In this document: positions 53,279 through 64,000 of the stretch, piece after piece
Layout: each line of letters begins with the position of its first letter
How positions within the stretch are numbered: the stretch's first letter is position 1
NCBI GenBank assembly: GCA_963920575.1
Contig: OY986967.1
Coordinates: forward strand, 21,097,648 to 21,161,647
Source of the DNA: Narthecium ossifragum
Taxonomy: Eukaryota; Streptophyta; Magnoliopsida; Dioscoreales; Nartheciaceae
Reading direction: 5' to 3'
DNA length: 64,000 bases
Notes under the pieces: model-generated
Databases searched by the model: none
Told to the model about the DNA's origin: nothing
The model's input: the letters and a program-made list of their open reading frames with translations, nothing else
Position numbers and translations under genes: made by a program

Positions 53279-56200
53279 TCACTCGGGTGTCCTCGCACTG
53301 AATGCTTTCGAAAGCTCCTTAATGATGGACTTCTTCTTAGCTTTTTCGTCACCTTCAAAGTGCCAGTTTCTCAACATACTCTCGGCCTGAAAGCCGCATT
53401 CCAAGTTAGCAAATAGTGACAATAATGTTGTCCAATTGAATCTCAAGTTCACAGAAAAGATGATTAAGTAATACATCCACCAATAGATGTCAAGGAGGAA
53501 AAGGAGGGTGTGATGGGGAACTGTAAAGGTGTCTGAAGGATGAAATCCACAAGCGGGGATTTGAAATTGACACATGTGAAAAGTTTCACAGGCATAAAAT
53601 TCGATGACGAAGGCGAATGCAAAAAATTTGTCAATGAATATATATGCATAGGCTATAAGTCAATTTATACAGTAATCTCTCGTACCCAAACACGTATTGG
53701 AACCATATGCTCCCGAACAAAATCAGCTCCTGGCTGGAGCACGTCCCTTCCTTTCATTCTTATGTCATCAGTCTAAAAAAACAAAAAAACAAAAAAACAA
53801 GAAAAATAAGTTAGATTAATATTAGGAGCTTGCAAGCATTAACCATATAACTAGACAACATTTTAAATGTTCTAACAACATAAAAATTCTAGTGGCACTT
53901 GAACCAATTTATCTTTCAGCTGCAAGATAGAGAACCATTTATAAGATCATTCAGGGAGGCTTCAACAAACAAGCATAATAACATGGGCTTCACTGAGAGC
54001 AAAATATGAACTAACACCTGCTGGAAGGAACCAGCAAGAGGAAGAGTACCAGAGAGGACTAAATTTACAATCCCTAGAATTCTCAGTCACCAAACATAAC
54101 AAACTTGGTTTGTTGCATCAAAAAGTTGAGCCAGAGCTTAAAAATGAGACTGGTCAGAGAACATAAGCATCAAGTCAAAATACTTTTGGATATCAAAGAT
54201 ATCCCAAATTTTTTAATGTTTGGCAAGTCATGATCAGCATTTTTGACAATTTTGCGTTCATAAAATTTACCTTTGGCTAACTATGCATCACAGGGTACAT
54301 CAACATTCACCAATTAACATAGAAAGATGATAAGCAAATGTCCTTCACTCTAAGATTTCAAGATGATCAACACAAATCATAACTTGGGAAGTTGATATAA
54401 TTACAATTCTGAACTGTCCCCATAAATCCGAATAAGTTGGATATGCTAAGATACCAGAGGACTATTTCCATTATATTTCTTGTGTGGCTCCGAAATGTAC
54501 AAACTAATAGCAACACTGTTTCCTATCTTTTCAGCTCCAAAAATATAGTGAGAAAGACTTAAGGTTCGTTCTTTTAGTATTGGTAGATATCCTCTTCTTT
54601 TATGTGTCCATGCATGATATTTGGTTCTTTTAGTATTTGTAGATCTCAACCCTTATTTTGCTAACACTTTTGAGCGAAAAATTGACTAAAAAGTTGTCTT
54701 TAAGACCTAGCAGCATACGATAGTCCAGATAATCCAATCGACATCACAATAAGCCCATAAAGCACAAAGGAGGCATGGCAAATATTTTGGCCACCAACTC
54801 TTACAAAATGCACATTCGCGAGTACCATTTCTACAAATAATAAAATTGTAGCATATTAATGAAAGCAATAAAGTATTTTTTTGCATTTGAAAGCCAAATT
54901 TGGAATAAGCCTCCTTTCAAAAGAATCTCAATAGTGCTACTTCCGGGAGAAAATGAACAGAAAAAACTTGAGTTAAATATCGCTACAGATATTGAACAGA
55001 AGTTAATGACACTGAATTCTTTAACATGCACAGCCAGCATGAACAAACATGGTAATCATCAATTCTATGAAATAGGTGTTACTGGTAGACAAATCTGTGC
55101 TTTTACAATGTTAACAAAGCTTCAACAGAACTTACAGTGTACGTCCTCAATTGTAAAACTACGAGTGCAGCACCTCCAAAGACTATTGCTGTAGCCACAG
55201 CAAACGCTTTTCCAACTAAAACACACAAAAAAAGGCTATTATGAGTACATGCTAGAAGATATTGGAAGCAACTATAAGAACACAAATACCATGAGAGGTA
55301 TGGCACATCAACTGTAGTTCAAGCATTCACAAAATTAAGAACCAATATATGCAATGAAAATGCTATGGGACTCCATTCAAGATAGATTCTACTGTTTAGG
55401 TAATGTCGAGACTAGAGACATCCAGAAACATCATTCTGCATCAAAATCTATGCTTATCCTCCAACATAGTCATAGTCATCCACACTAAATTAAGGCCTCA
55501 TGTCAACAATACACAAAAAAATTTGAACAATATAGATAACACAAAACTTGGCACTCAATCTTGTCATCTCTATGCATCCCTATTATACTTCGATGCAAAC
55601 TTAGATGAGACCCTCGCTGAAACTATTTAGGAAATACTTGGACTAGATTTGCCTTCTGGTTCTAAGCAATGACCAATCAAAGATTCAAAACAAAGAATTA
55701 ACAGGCACACAAAGTCAAAGCGAAAAAGATAGATCATTGAGACGAGGTCAACTAATATGTGCTATTTTCCTTCCTCAACTTCCCTTGTGCTCATTTTCCA
55801 CTCATTCATTCCTTGTGTACTATAAACTGAACTTGTCGGTTAACTTTTGCTCAGCAATGCCAAGGGATTCGAGCAATCCCTTACACTTCCATCATAAAGT
55901 AGCTGGAGCCAAAAAGATTCAGTCCTAGACATATCATGTGCTCCATAAACCATGAGCATCTTTGGTCTAATCTAACGCATGAAGTAGTCCAGAAACCTAA
56001 AAACGCAAGAGTTTTATCCTCCTACCCACCAATTCCCAAAAAAAGCTTGTTATAAATGCTACAAAGAAGCAGCTCTTGATGAGATAATATATTTGAAGCC
56101 ATAAAAAAGAGAAAGAAGTTACTTAGTGATAACCTTGATGCATAGCCTCCAATGAGAAAATCAAACGGAAGTCATACTATAGAGAAAGAAGTTACTTTGT

Positions 56201-57266
56201 GCTAATCCAGATGCCATAGCCTTCAACTTCTCAGGATCGGCAGGTGGGTATCTATCACGCCGCAACTCATTTGCTGTAGATGCCAAAAAATTGGTGTTTT
56301 CATTCGGCAATTGCCATCTGCAAATACAACCATTGACCTTCTAGATCTTTTAGCAACTATATGCTTTCCTAATATAGGATACACGTTGTAGCATTTCATT
56401 TCACTTGCAAGATGATCTTAATTATGACAATTTTAAAGCCATCAACAATGATTTTGACCTCAAAATAAGTTTGGCACAATAATATGCATAACACTTGTAA
56501 TATATCACTCATTCTCTCCATTAAGGATGCAATCACAATCAAAATTTACCAGAAACCTCAAAATAGGAAGAGGCTCATAATTGGAAAGGTGTGTTGCTCA
56601 GAATTGCATGACTACTCAGAAAGATGGGTATCTATATACTTTGGACACACCAATTGCATGAGTGCTTTTGGTCATTCACTAGATTGCATCAGAATTCCAG
56701 GCAACAATGTTGTTAAGTACGGCGGAGAGGTAGTTCAAGATAATTCAATTGGGAAGGGGAAAATTTGAAAACAAAAGAAGAGTTTGATGGATATCCGGAA
56801 CAAAAGAACAAAAGAAACGAAAGGCAACGGCACAAAAATAAGAGTAAACGGGAAATAAGAGGAGGAGCGGTGGTGGGTGGCGAGAACGTTACCTTTTTGG
56901 GCCGAAGGTGGCTGGTGGGAGAGAAATATAAGCCCGGAGAGGGTTGAGAGCGTCAGGCGAGGAGTAGACCGAAGAAGAAGCGTTGGAATCCCGGAGGAGC
57001 CATTTGGAGGTGGATAGGGAGGGCTCCTCTTCCGAAAGCCGTGTTATTCCCCTCAACGGAACGGAGTGGCGCAGGATCTCCGGCAGCACGTCCGCTGCCT
57101 CCTGCTGCTTCCCTAAGACGTCGTTGGCGGCAGCGGCGGCATGATCGCTAGTTGGACCGTCGGGGACCTTCTTCTTCTTCTGGACGAGACGTCCGACTGC
57201 GTGCTTCGATTCTTGGAGGAAGAAGGCGCCCTCCGTCGCGGCCAACCTTCCCGCCAAGAAACTCAT
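53279..57266 (-). CDS. Conserved plant single-pass membrane protein of unknown function
   Basis: Five exons read right to left: 57266-56893, 56317-56196, 55215-55136, 53772-53686, 53386-53279. All introns are GT-AG, the frame is continuous, and the product has 256 residues. It starts MSFLAGRLAATEGAFFLQES, a conserved opening in plant homologues. Residues 60-75 read PEILRHSVPLRG and residues 105-124 NPLRAYISLPPATFGPKR. Exon 3 encodes one hydrophobic helix (about 166-188, GKAFAVATAIVFGGAALVV). The tail is basic and charged (DEKAKKKSIIKELSKAFS). I recognise the family as widespread in seed plants but know no biochemical role; organelle-membrane location is a guess from the helix and the lack of a classical signal peptide. 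It is convergent with the oxidoreductase gene. Confidence 0.88.
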
Positions 57267-58304
57267 CTGGGTCTCTTGTTCCGGCGCTCGCGCTCTTCAC
57301 GTATGCTTCTTCTTCATATATGTAAAGCTTCATCCGATCAGCGTATTGAGCATGCCTTGGGAGACAAGGATTTTACCAAGGCTTCGTGATCTCAGCCGTG
57401 ACGACTCTCCTGCAGCCATAGAATTCGCAGAGAAGCGCGCGTTTGTGGATGCCAAGCGCCCGCAGCCTCGCATGTCCAAAAGCCTTTTTACGAGGATCCA
57501 ATCAAACCCAGCCCGCCTTTATAGTTAGATCCTATACGGCTTGTTGGCCAAAAAGGAGGTATAAAATAGGCCGTGTTGGGCCGGCCCGGCGCACCACGTG
57601 GTTGGCTCTGGTGCCTGTCAGTTGGACAGGCTCGTGCCCGGTGCGGCCCTCATAGCTACGATCACTCCCAGCACGGCCCGGAGATCGTTGACAGCAGGAC
57701 ATAGAGTCAGCCAAACATGGACCGCGAACCCGTTAGAAGCCCACGACGGCCACAAGCCTTCAGGAGCCCACTGGCAACGGCCCACCGCCGGCCATCCACA
57801 ATGCCACAAATATAATAATCCATAATTCCATAAATACATACAATACTTGAATATCATAGCATAGCATAGCATAGCATTACGCAACATAATTAGAAAATGG
57901 GTTTTTGTCCAAAGCCCTATATCATTCCCCTTCTTTATCCAAAACCCCATCCTCTTTGTTGAAAACCCCATCTAGTCATTTTTTTTTGTTAATCAGCCCA
58001 AATCATACCAAAAAATAATAATAATACAATTTTCTATTTTTTTCCCATATTTTCTCTCTCCTCTCCCACCTCTCCCACCTCTCTCCTCCCGACCTTGTTA
58101 CTCTGGCGAACCGCTACAATCCCAGCAAGCCTCTGCACTCCCCACCTCCTCCTTCTCCGGTGTAGCCACAGCCACCAGCGACCACCGACAGCATCTTCCC
58201 TCTCCTCAAGCTCGAAGACGACGGTCATCTCCGTTACCTCCAACCTCATCCTCAAGCCCGCCCACTGCCCAAGCTTCTTGCATCTCCTCCGGAACCAACA
58301 TTCC
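57267..58304. other. Upstream region of the membrane-protein gene and repeat debris
   Basis: 57267-57540 is the probable 5' UTR/promoter. 57567-57790 (GGCCGTGTTGGGCCGGCCCG onward) has the GGGCC/GGCCC-rich look of a plant hAT-type MITE end. 57854-57877 is a short (CATAG)n repeat. 58060-58304 is CT-rich with frames that I cannot assign. Confidence 0.4.
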
Positions 58305-58706
58305 TGGGGGTGAGAATTCGGTATATACCGAACCGACATACCGAATACTGAAATACCAAAATACCGAAATATCATAATTTAAAAAACCGAACCGAACCGA
58401 ATTAATTCGGTACACTAATTTAAAAACCGAACCGAACCGAATTCATGTAAAAATCGAACCGAACCGAAAAAACCGAAATAATTCGTAATTTTTTATTTAC
58501 AATATAAAACCGAACCGAAATAAGGTATATAATTTTAAAAATTTTGGTATTTCGGTATTTACCGAATTTTAAAAATAAAAACAGAAACCGAACCGAATAC
58601 CGAATTTTTGACAAAAAAAAAACCGAACCGAATATACCAAAAAACCGAACCGAATTGTTCGGTTCGGTTCGGTTCTAAAAGTTCGGTTCAGTTTTGCTCA
58701 CCCCTA
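58305..58706. mobile_element. hAT-type MITE, copy 1, duplication AACATTCC
   Basis: Ends TGGGGGTGAG and CTCACCCCTA, flanked by the perfect 8-bp repeat AACATTCC (58297-58304, 58707-58714). The 402-bp interior is made of AACCGAACCGAA and its complement TTCGGTTCGGTT in many copies. An 8-bp duplication and these ends fit hAT. Confidence 0.9.
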
Positions 58707-58714
58707 AACATTCC

Positions 58715-59261
58715 GACGACTCTGCCCTCCCCGACGACGTCTCGTTGATGGCTAACCACCCTCCTTGTCGAAAGTATAGCTCAAGCTTTTCCCCTCTCTC
58801 GGATTCGATGCCGCCATCTCTCATCATCGCCGTCTCCAGCCTCCTGCGTCCCATCCGACCTCGGATTCGGACACCCAATGCCCCACCTGTCCTCCTTCGA
58901 CCGTTGCCTGGCCAGATCCGCCCACTTCTACCATCTCTCATGCCGATCCAAACCATTCTCCGTCGTCGGATCTCCGTCGACCCCTCTTTCTCCCTCAAAT
59001 CCAGCACCACCCTTACCGGATTCGCCCCTTCTAACACCTTTCGGACCGATCCAAACCGTTGGATCACTTCCTCATCCTCCCACGACGTCTCCTCCATCGA
59101 CGCCGACCTCTGACCTTCGACGTTGCTGCCGATAAACCTTCGTCAAGCCTCAGCCGTCGGGCCCGATCAAGCCAAGTCCCAGATTCAACTCATCGGGTTG
59201 TTCCACTGGGTTTGTACAATCAAATCAGGCACAGATTTCAGATCCAACATGACTTGGTTCA
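58715..59261. other. CT-rich sequence between the two hAT MITEs
   Basis: A plus-strand frame of 139 codons (58694-59113) is open but runs into the MITE and has biased Ser/Pro composition. Its style resembles the CT-rich downstream part of the solo LTR at 61740-62740, so it may be retrotransposon sequence. Unassigned. Confidence 0.35.
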
Positions 59262-59269
59262 GCCAAGCC

Positions 59270-59720
59270 TAGGGGTGAGCAAAACCGAACCGGAACCTAA
59301 AAACCGAACCGAACCGAACGACTTCGGTCCATTTGGTTTGGTTCTTCGGTTCATTCGGTTCGGTTCGGTTCGGTTCTCTAACTTTAAAAATTTCGATTCT
59401 TCAGTTCGGTTCGGTTCTCTAACTTTAAAATTTTTGGTTCTTCGATTCGGTTCGATTCTTCATTATAAATTTCGATTAGAATCGAAAAATCAAACTTTTT
59501 AGTAAAATAAATTTTATTTCATTTTATATACTACATATGTATACATATGATTCGGTTCGGTTTTTACATGAATTAGGTTCGGTTTGGTTTTCCAAATTTT
59601 GGACAGAATTTGTTCGGTTCAGTTTTGACATACAATTCGGTTTGGTTCGGTTCTCAAAATTCTGGACCGAAAAAAGCTTGGTTCTTCGATTCTGTACCGA
59701 AAATCGAATGCTCACCCCTA
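59270..59720. mobile_element. hAT-type MITE, copy 2, duplication GCCAAGCC
   Basis: Ends TAGGGGTGAGCA and TGCTCACCCCTA, flanked by the perfect 8-bp repeat GCCAAGCC (59262-59269, 59721-59728). Interior of 451 bp with the same AACCGAACCGAA/TTCGGTTCGG words as copy 1, in a different arrangement. Confidence 0.92.
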
Positions 59721-60120
59721 GCCAAGCCAGACCCAAGTCGACTCAGCCAGCTTCAACCCAGCATCCAAATCAGACCCAATTCAAGTCAATTAGATCCAAA
59801 TCAGCTGCATCGTAGCCCAGTTCCTACTTGAATACAAATTACACAACAAAATTATACATAAAATTTGAAAAATTAACTATCCAAAATTGAGCTCATTTGG
59901 TCGTCAATACAATTTTATCTTTTATTCATTTTTGGGTCATCAATGCATCAATAAGGTATAAATTGCGGTAGGCAAGTTTTGTGGGTTCTTGTCTTAAGTT
60001 GAGGCATCAAGGCCTTCCTGATTGAATGAGCAAAATAAGATATAAATTGATACTATTAGACCCATTTCGTGTTGTGACTATGAATATTCTAACTTTTTTA
60101 ATTTCTCTTGTACTTTGTAG

Positions 60121-60615
60121 ATTGAGGAAGCAAAAATTATGTTTTTCAACATTCAGAAATGTCACTTTCATTATGAGTATTGCTGGAATATGTTGAGGCA
60201 TCACCCAAAATGGCTATGTCATACTAGTCAAACTCCTTTAAAAAGGAGGCTTTCAGACACACGTTTGTCTCATTCTTCAGATACAATAAACTTAGAAGAG
60301 GACCATTCATCTCCATCTCTATTCAAAGACTTGGAGGCCTATGGGCAAAAAGGCGGAGAAGGTGAGGCTAAAAAGAGGAAAGGGTAAGCAATAGATGGTG
60401 TCATTTTTGGTGATACCTTCTCCGACTGGAAGGATCAGAAGATAAAATCAAGTGAGGAGAAGAAGGAAGAACATGAAGATAAAATGAAGATGGTGGCGAG
60501 AGCGCTAGAGCTGGAAGAAAAGAAGATCACACAAGAAGAAAAGAAAGAAGATATGCGTATTATGATGATGGATTTGAGCAAATTAAGTTATGATCAAAAG
60601 GAATATATTCAATGA
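60121..60615 (+). pseudogene. PIF/Harbinger ORF1 (Myb-like/NAM-associated protein), C-terminal part
   Basis: Frames read FHYEYCWNMLRHHPKW, then TPLKRRLSDTRLSHSSD, and after a stop EDKMKMVARALELEEKKITQ and DLSKLSYDQKEYIQ. This is the C-terminal domain of the second protein of plant PIF/Harbinger elements (cysteine-tryptophan block, KRR linker, coiled coil), which assists the transposase in DNA binding and nuclear import. It is broken by a stop near 60386 and lacks its N-terminal half. It lies convergent with the transposase remnant to the right. Confidence 0.7.
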
Positions 60616-60904
60616 CTTCGAGAAGAAATCATTGTTAAGAGGAGAAATATGTAATACATTAAAGTCATATGTATCTTGAAGATTGTCAATGTACATTGAA
60701 GATTATGAAATTCATATACTCTTTCATTATCATAATGCGGAATAGCAATCACTTGCTACATTAACATAAGGTAGAAAAATAGTTATTACAACTCTATGAT
60801 TCTAAAGGCATAAATCATGACTGACCATGCCTATTCCATAAATGCTCGATGAGATCCATCTGAAGTTGAGAATGGACTCCTATATCTCTGATTCTCAAGT
60901 GATT

Positions 60905-63490
60905 TTGTATGAAATTCGTCCGCTCTGGTGTACGGTCATGTGACAACGTTGAGAGAGGATGACATGTCTCAATCTACTCATATGTGGACGAAATATCTTA
61001 TGAAGGATGACATGTCCCAATTTGCTCATATGTGGAGGAAATATCTTGATGAAGGTATAGATGCCTCTCATCTTCAACAATCATGTTGTGAAGGATTATG
61101 CATGCTATCATGATGTCTTTAAGGGTTTCTTGTTTGAAAAAAAGTGCAGGTCCACGTACAATTGCAAATCGTGCTTGAAACACTTCAAATACACGTTCAA
61201 CATCCTTCCTTGTAACTTCTTGTGATACGAGTTGATCCGACTCGACCAACTGTACCTGCGTCCAGAAGAGGACCCAAACGGGTTTAGCCTCTTTCCTAGT
61301 TTGGCTTGGACTTCCCTAGTTCAAAATAGAGTTATTTAATTAGGATTTATTATTAGTCTTTTCTATTTAATCAAGTCCTAGTTGTTATTTGCTTTCCTAG
61401 TTAGCTACAAGTTGTTAGGAATTAATTATGAATCCTATTTGAGTTAGTAAGTTGAGTTTGAGTATAGAAGCCTTATTACTTGCTAATTAAGTAGGGGGGT
61501 TTTCTAGTTGGATTAGGACTTAGTTGATGTCTTTATAAAAGGACCTCAATAACTAGGTATGATGTATCCATGAACAATGAAGTATTGAGTAGATGAATAA
61601 AATAGAAAGTAGTTTAGGAGTAGCTTCTCATAGAGTAATTATCATGGCTTAATCCTCCATCAGGGATTTAGAAGGCTTAATCATCTAACTAGGATTATTC
61701 CAGGGCTTAGTTCTCCATTGAGGACTATTCAAGGGCTGAGATCTCTTCCCTGAGAGTTCTCTTCAACCGACGTCCACCGATTCACCTTCTTCCCCGCCGA
61801 TCACCTTCTCCGCAGCCGGCACATTCTCCTCCTCCCCTACCGGCATTTCCCCTCACCTTCACCTTCACCCCTTTCTCTCTCCATATCACTTCCTCTCTCT
61901 GCCACGTCAGCACTCCAGCGCCACATCACCTCGCCACGTGATCATCTTCCTCGTTCCTCTTATTTCATCCCGAAGCCCTAGCCACCATCACTGCCGATCT
62001 CCTCTCCGGCTAACCCCGTCACCTCCTAAACCCATAATCCACTTCCTCCAAGTCCCACAACTCCGTCCAACCCCTCCATCGCCTCCGTCGTCTTCTCCGG
62101 CAGTATCCTCATCATCCCCTACTTCACAAGCCGCCGCCATCAGCCCGTGTCTGACCTCGATCTCGCCATTAAACCTCCCAAATCCTTCCTAGAAACCCTC
62201 ACCGATCTACCCAGACCTCCTTCTCGACGTCCTAAGACACTCCCGAACCTCACCGTCGTCCCTGATGCCGGACAACCCAAACCTAACCGTCGTTTCCCCT
62301 AGATGTTGACGATCCAGTGCTCAAACGACACATCCGAGCCGATAGATCATCTCCACTCCGACCGATGACTCCTCCGGCAAGGATCCCGACCGCCATCGTG
62401 CCCCGACACCGGCGGTCCTTCACCGGTGATTCCCAACCATCAGATCTCCCTAGACCCTTCTTCAGACTGATTTACCAAATTGGCTCAGACAACCCAAGTT
62501 GGTTCAGCCTAACCCAATCCGTCAGCCACTCTGATTAAGACCAGGTTGACCTAGTCAACTAGCCCACTTGACTCAATTAACCAACTCTGACTTTGACTCA
62601 GTCAATTTCTATCCCAATCAGGCTCAGCTAGATATGAACCAGCTCAAGCCAGACTTGATCCAGGTAGTCATATTCAGCCAATCAAGTCCGATCAAACTCA
62701 ATTCTGATCAATTGGAGTAGTAAAGACCCCGATACGAGAGGATTGTGAGTAGACCGCTTGTATCATCTTGACACTTTACAAAATGTTAGTCTTGACGGTT
62801 TGTGGAGCTAGAATTGTCTTCACAAACGTTGCCCCCGAAGGATATATTTCGTCCGCCAGATAGTAGCCCATCAAATAATTATGACCATTGATTGAGCAGT
62901 TGACAACAGGAGCACGCCCTTGAGCTAGTTCAGAGAATAATGAAAATCGTTTTAACACATTGATATCATTAAGCACTCCCATAGTCCAAAAAATACATGC
63001 CATATCCACATATCATATGATGCTATAGCTTCTAAAATAATCGTTGGTTCATGAATATGACCGGTATACATACCTTGCCATGCAATCGGACAATTCTTCC
63101 ACTTCGCATGCAGTTAATATTCCCTAACATCTCTGAAAATCCACGATCTTCACTAATTGCTAGCAATCTAGCTATGTGACTATTTGACGATCGTAAATAC
63201 TCAACACCAAAAATAGAAATCACAGCTTTAACATATTTCTTAAGACTTTGTATAGATGTGCTTTCACCAACTCTCACATCTTCATTCATAAAATCCGCAA
63301 CCGCACCATAAGCGAGCATTCTTAGTGACGCAACTACCTTTTGAAGAGATGACAACCCCAGCCTCCCAGCAGCATTTCTCCTTTTCTAAAAATAAGGTTC
63401 ACGAGCTTCTATCTCAGATTGGATGCGAATAAAAGGACCACGACTCACCCGAAATCTCCTTCGAAACATATCAGCAAGAAACACTAGTAA
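60905..63490 (-). pseudogene. PIF/Harbinger transposase, split by a solo LTR
   Basis: Minus-strand pieces in order: FRRRFRVSRGPFIRIQSEIE (about 63400-63470); LRMLAYGAVADFMNEDVRVG and KKYVKAVISIFGVEYLRSSN (63032-63355); FWTMGVLNDINVLKRFSLFS and NGHNYLMGYYLADEIYPSG (62776-63009); then, after the LTR, RKDVERVFEVFQARFAIVRG and IMIACIILHNMIVEDERH (60998-61249). These follow the HARBI1-like DDE nuclease (D-G-YP block, then VERAFG-like E block). Stops, a frameshift and the insertion at 61223-62765 inactivate it. Confidence 0.85.
61223..62765 (+). mobile_element. Solo LTR inside the PIF/Harbinger transposase, duplication TCTTG
   Basis: It begins TGATACGAG and ends CTTGTATCA (6-bp inverted ends TGATAC/GTATCA), flanked by TCTTG at 61218-61222 and 62766-62770. 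A TATA motif (CTTTATAAAAGGACC near 61531) and AATAAA (61599) fit LTR promoter and poly(A) signals. The downstream 1 kb is CT-rich, with no primer site or pol, so it is a solo LTR. The TGATAC start is common among plant chromoviruses; orientation is inferred from the TATA motif. Confidence 0.85.
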
Positions 63491-64000
63491 TTCCGTAAAA
63501 TAATAATAGTAAAGATGTTAATGGCCTTGTAGAGGATCGCATTCAATGAAACGTCGTCGACTAGAACATTTGCATGATGTTGATCTTCTTTCCTTTCTCC
63601 ATGATTTGTCTTTCTGTTTTCAAAACTAACAGATTTTCAAATTCTTCCTTGGATGATAAGCCTGAGGATGAGTCGTCGATAATTTTTTGAATGTGATTGT
63701 AGATGGAACTCATTATGTAAATGGAAATATAAATCGATAGAGAGAGAGACGAAATTAAGAGGAAAGAAAATGAGGGAGGAAATTATTGTCAGTTGATATC
63801 TTCAATGCAATATATTGCAATTTATAGTGAGTGAATATATATGGATGTTTAGATTTCATTGTTGAAAATATAGCTGATTAAATTTTACCGTTGAAAATAT
63901 AGTCGTTGGGATTTTGAGAATTGGAAATATAGCTGTTAAAAAATGACCGTTTGAAAAATGACCGTTGCTAAAACGGCCCGTGATTTAGTCATTGGAATAT
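63491..64000. other. Left-over 5' part of the PIF/Harbinger element
   Basis: A minus-strand frame near 63710-63560 (ATG at 63712; IDDSSSGLSSKEEFENLLVL) could be the degenerate N-terminus of the transposase. Beyond it, 63840-63990 repeats GTTGAAAATATAGC/TGACCGTT words. The element end is not identified before the window stops. Confidence 0.4.

Noticed and set aside
58694..59113. A 139-codon gene between the two hAT MITEs
   Set aside because: Starts inside the MITE, Ser/Pro-biased, no recognisable domain.

Overview
This is a window of flowering-plant nuclear chromatin. It holds three host genes with GT-AG introns, and the rest is dense, nested transposon sequence (Ty1/copia, Ty3/gypsy, a Cassandra TRIM, LINE, SINE, MULE, PIF/Harbinger, hAT and MULE MITEs). 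The GC-rich first exon of the receptor-kinase gene would suit a monocot, but I cannot name the species. Two 200-base N gaps (17001-17200 and 51102-51301) are assembly placeholders.

Layout, left to right. 1-17000 is retrotransposon country. It has the 3' part of a chromovirus-type LTR (1-1537), another LTR remnant (1631-2265), and a structurally complete but coding-damaged copia element on the minus strand (2826-9175, target duplication GTTAT) that carries a SINE in its leader. After that comes a stack of LTRs: a sense LTR (from about 9445) was hit by an antisense LTR (10197-16010, duplication GTTAT). That one was hit by a second antisense LTR (11740-15360, duplication AATAC), which holds a plus-strand LTR of another type. 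17480-18683 holds MITEs.

20023-22583 is a two-exon LRR receptor-like kinase whose catalytic residues are replaced (a predicted pseudokinase). It is followed by a 5'-truncated LINE. 24350-39620 is again repetitive: a gypsy C-terminal fragment, a truncated LTR, a 1-kb foldback element, and a gypsy element (27772-37902) with similar LTRs but a ruined interior. A Cassandra element with 5S rRNA-like LTRs (33679-34496, duplication GCATC) sits inside that interior. A broken FAR1/MULE transposase (38150-39620) follows.

40457-51712 is an 18-exon gene for a probably plastid-targeted FAD-dependent oxidoreductase-like protein. I could follow its reading frame across every splice junction. Introns 5 and 7 contain gypsy debris. 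Convergent to it, 53279-57266 (minus) is a five-exon gene for a small single-pass membrane protein. The right end holds two sister hAT MITEs with perfect 8-bp duplications and a PIF/Harbinger element with both of its ORFs. Its transposase is interrupted by a 1.54-kb solo LTR (61223-62765, duplication TCTTG).

Two structures deserve attention beyond ordinary annotation. (1) The leader of the copia element carries an array of about ten tiny stem-loops with variable stems and a conserved C-N-G-A-A-like loop; the non-Watson-Crick pairs become G-U wobbles only in the element's sense RNA. (2) The LTRs carry clusters of 10-bp palindromes built on GATCGATC, each LTR lineage with its own flanking base, mostly placed just upstream of the TATA motif. 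In one family a second array of longer hairpins differs in length between the two sister LTRs.
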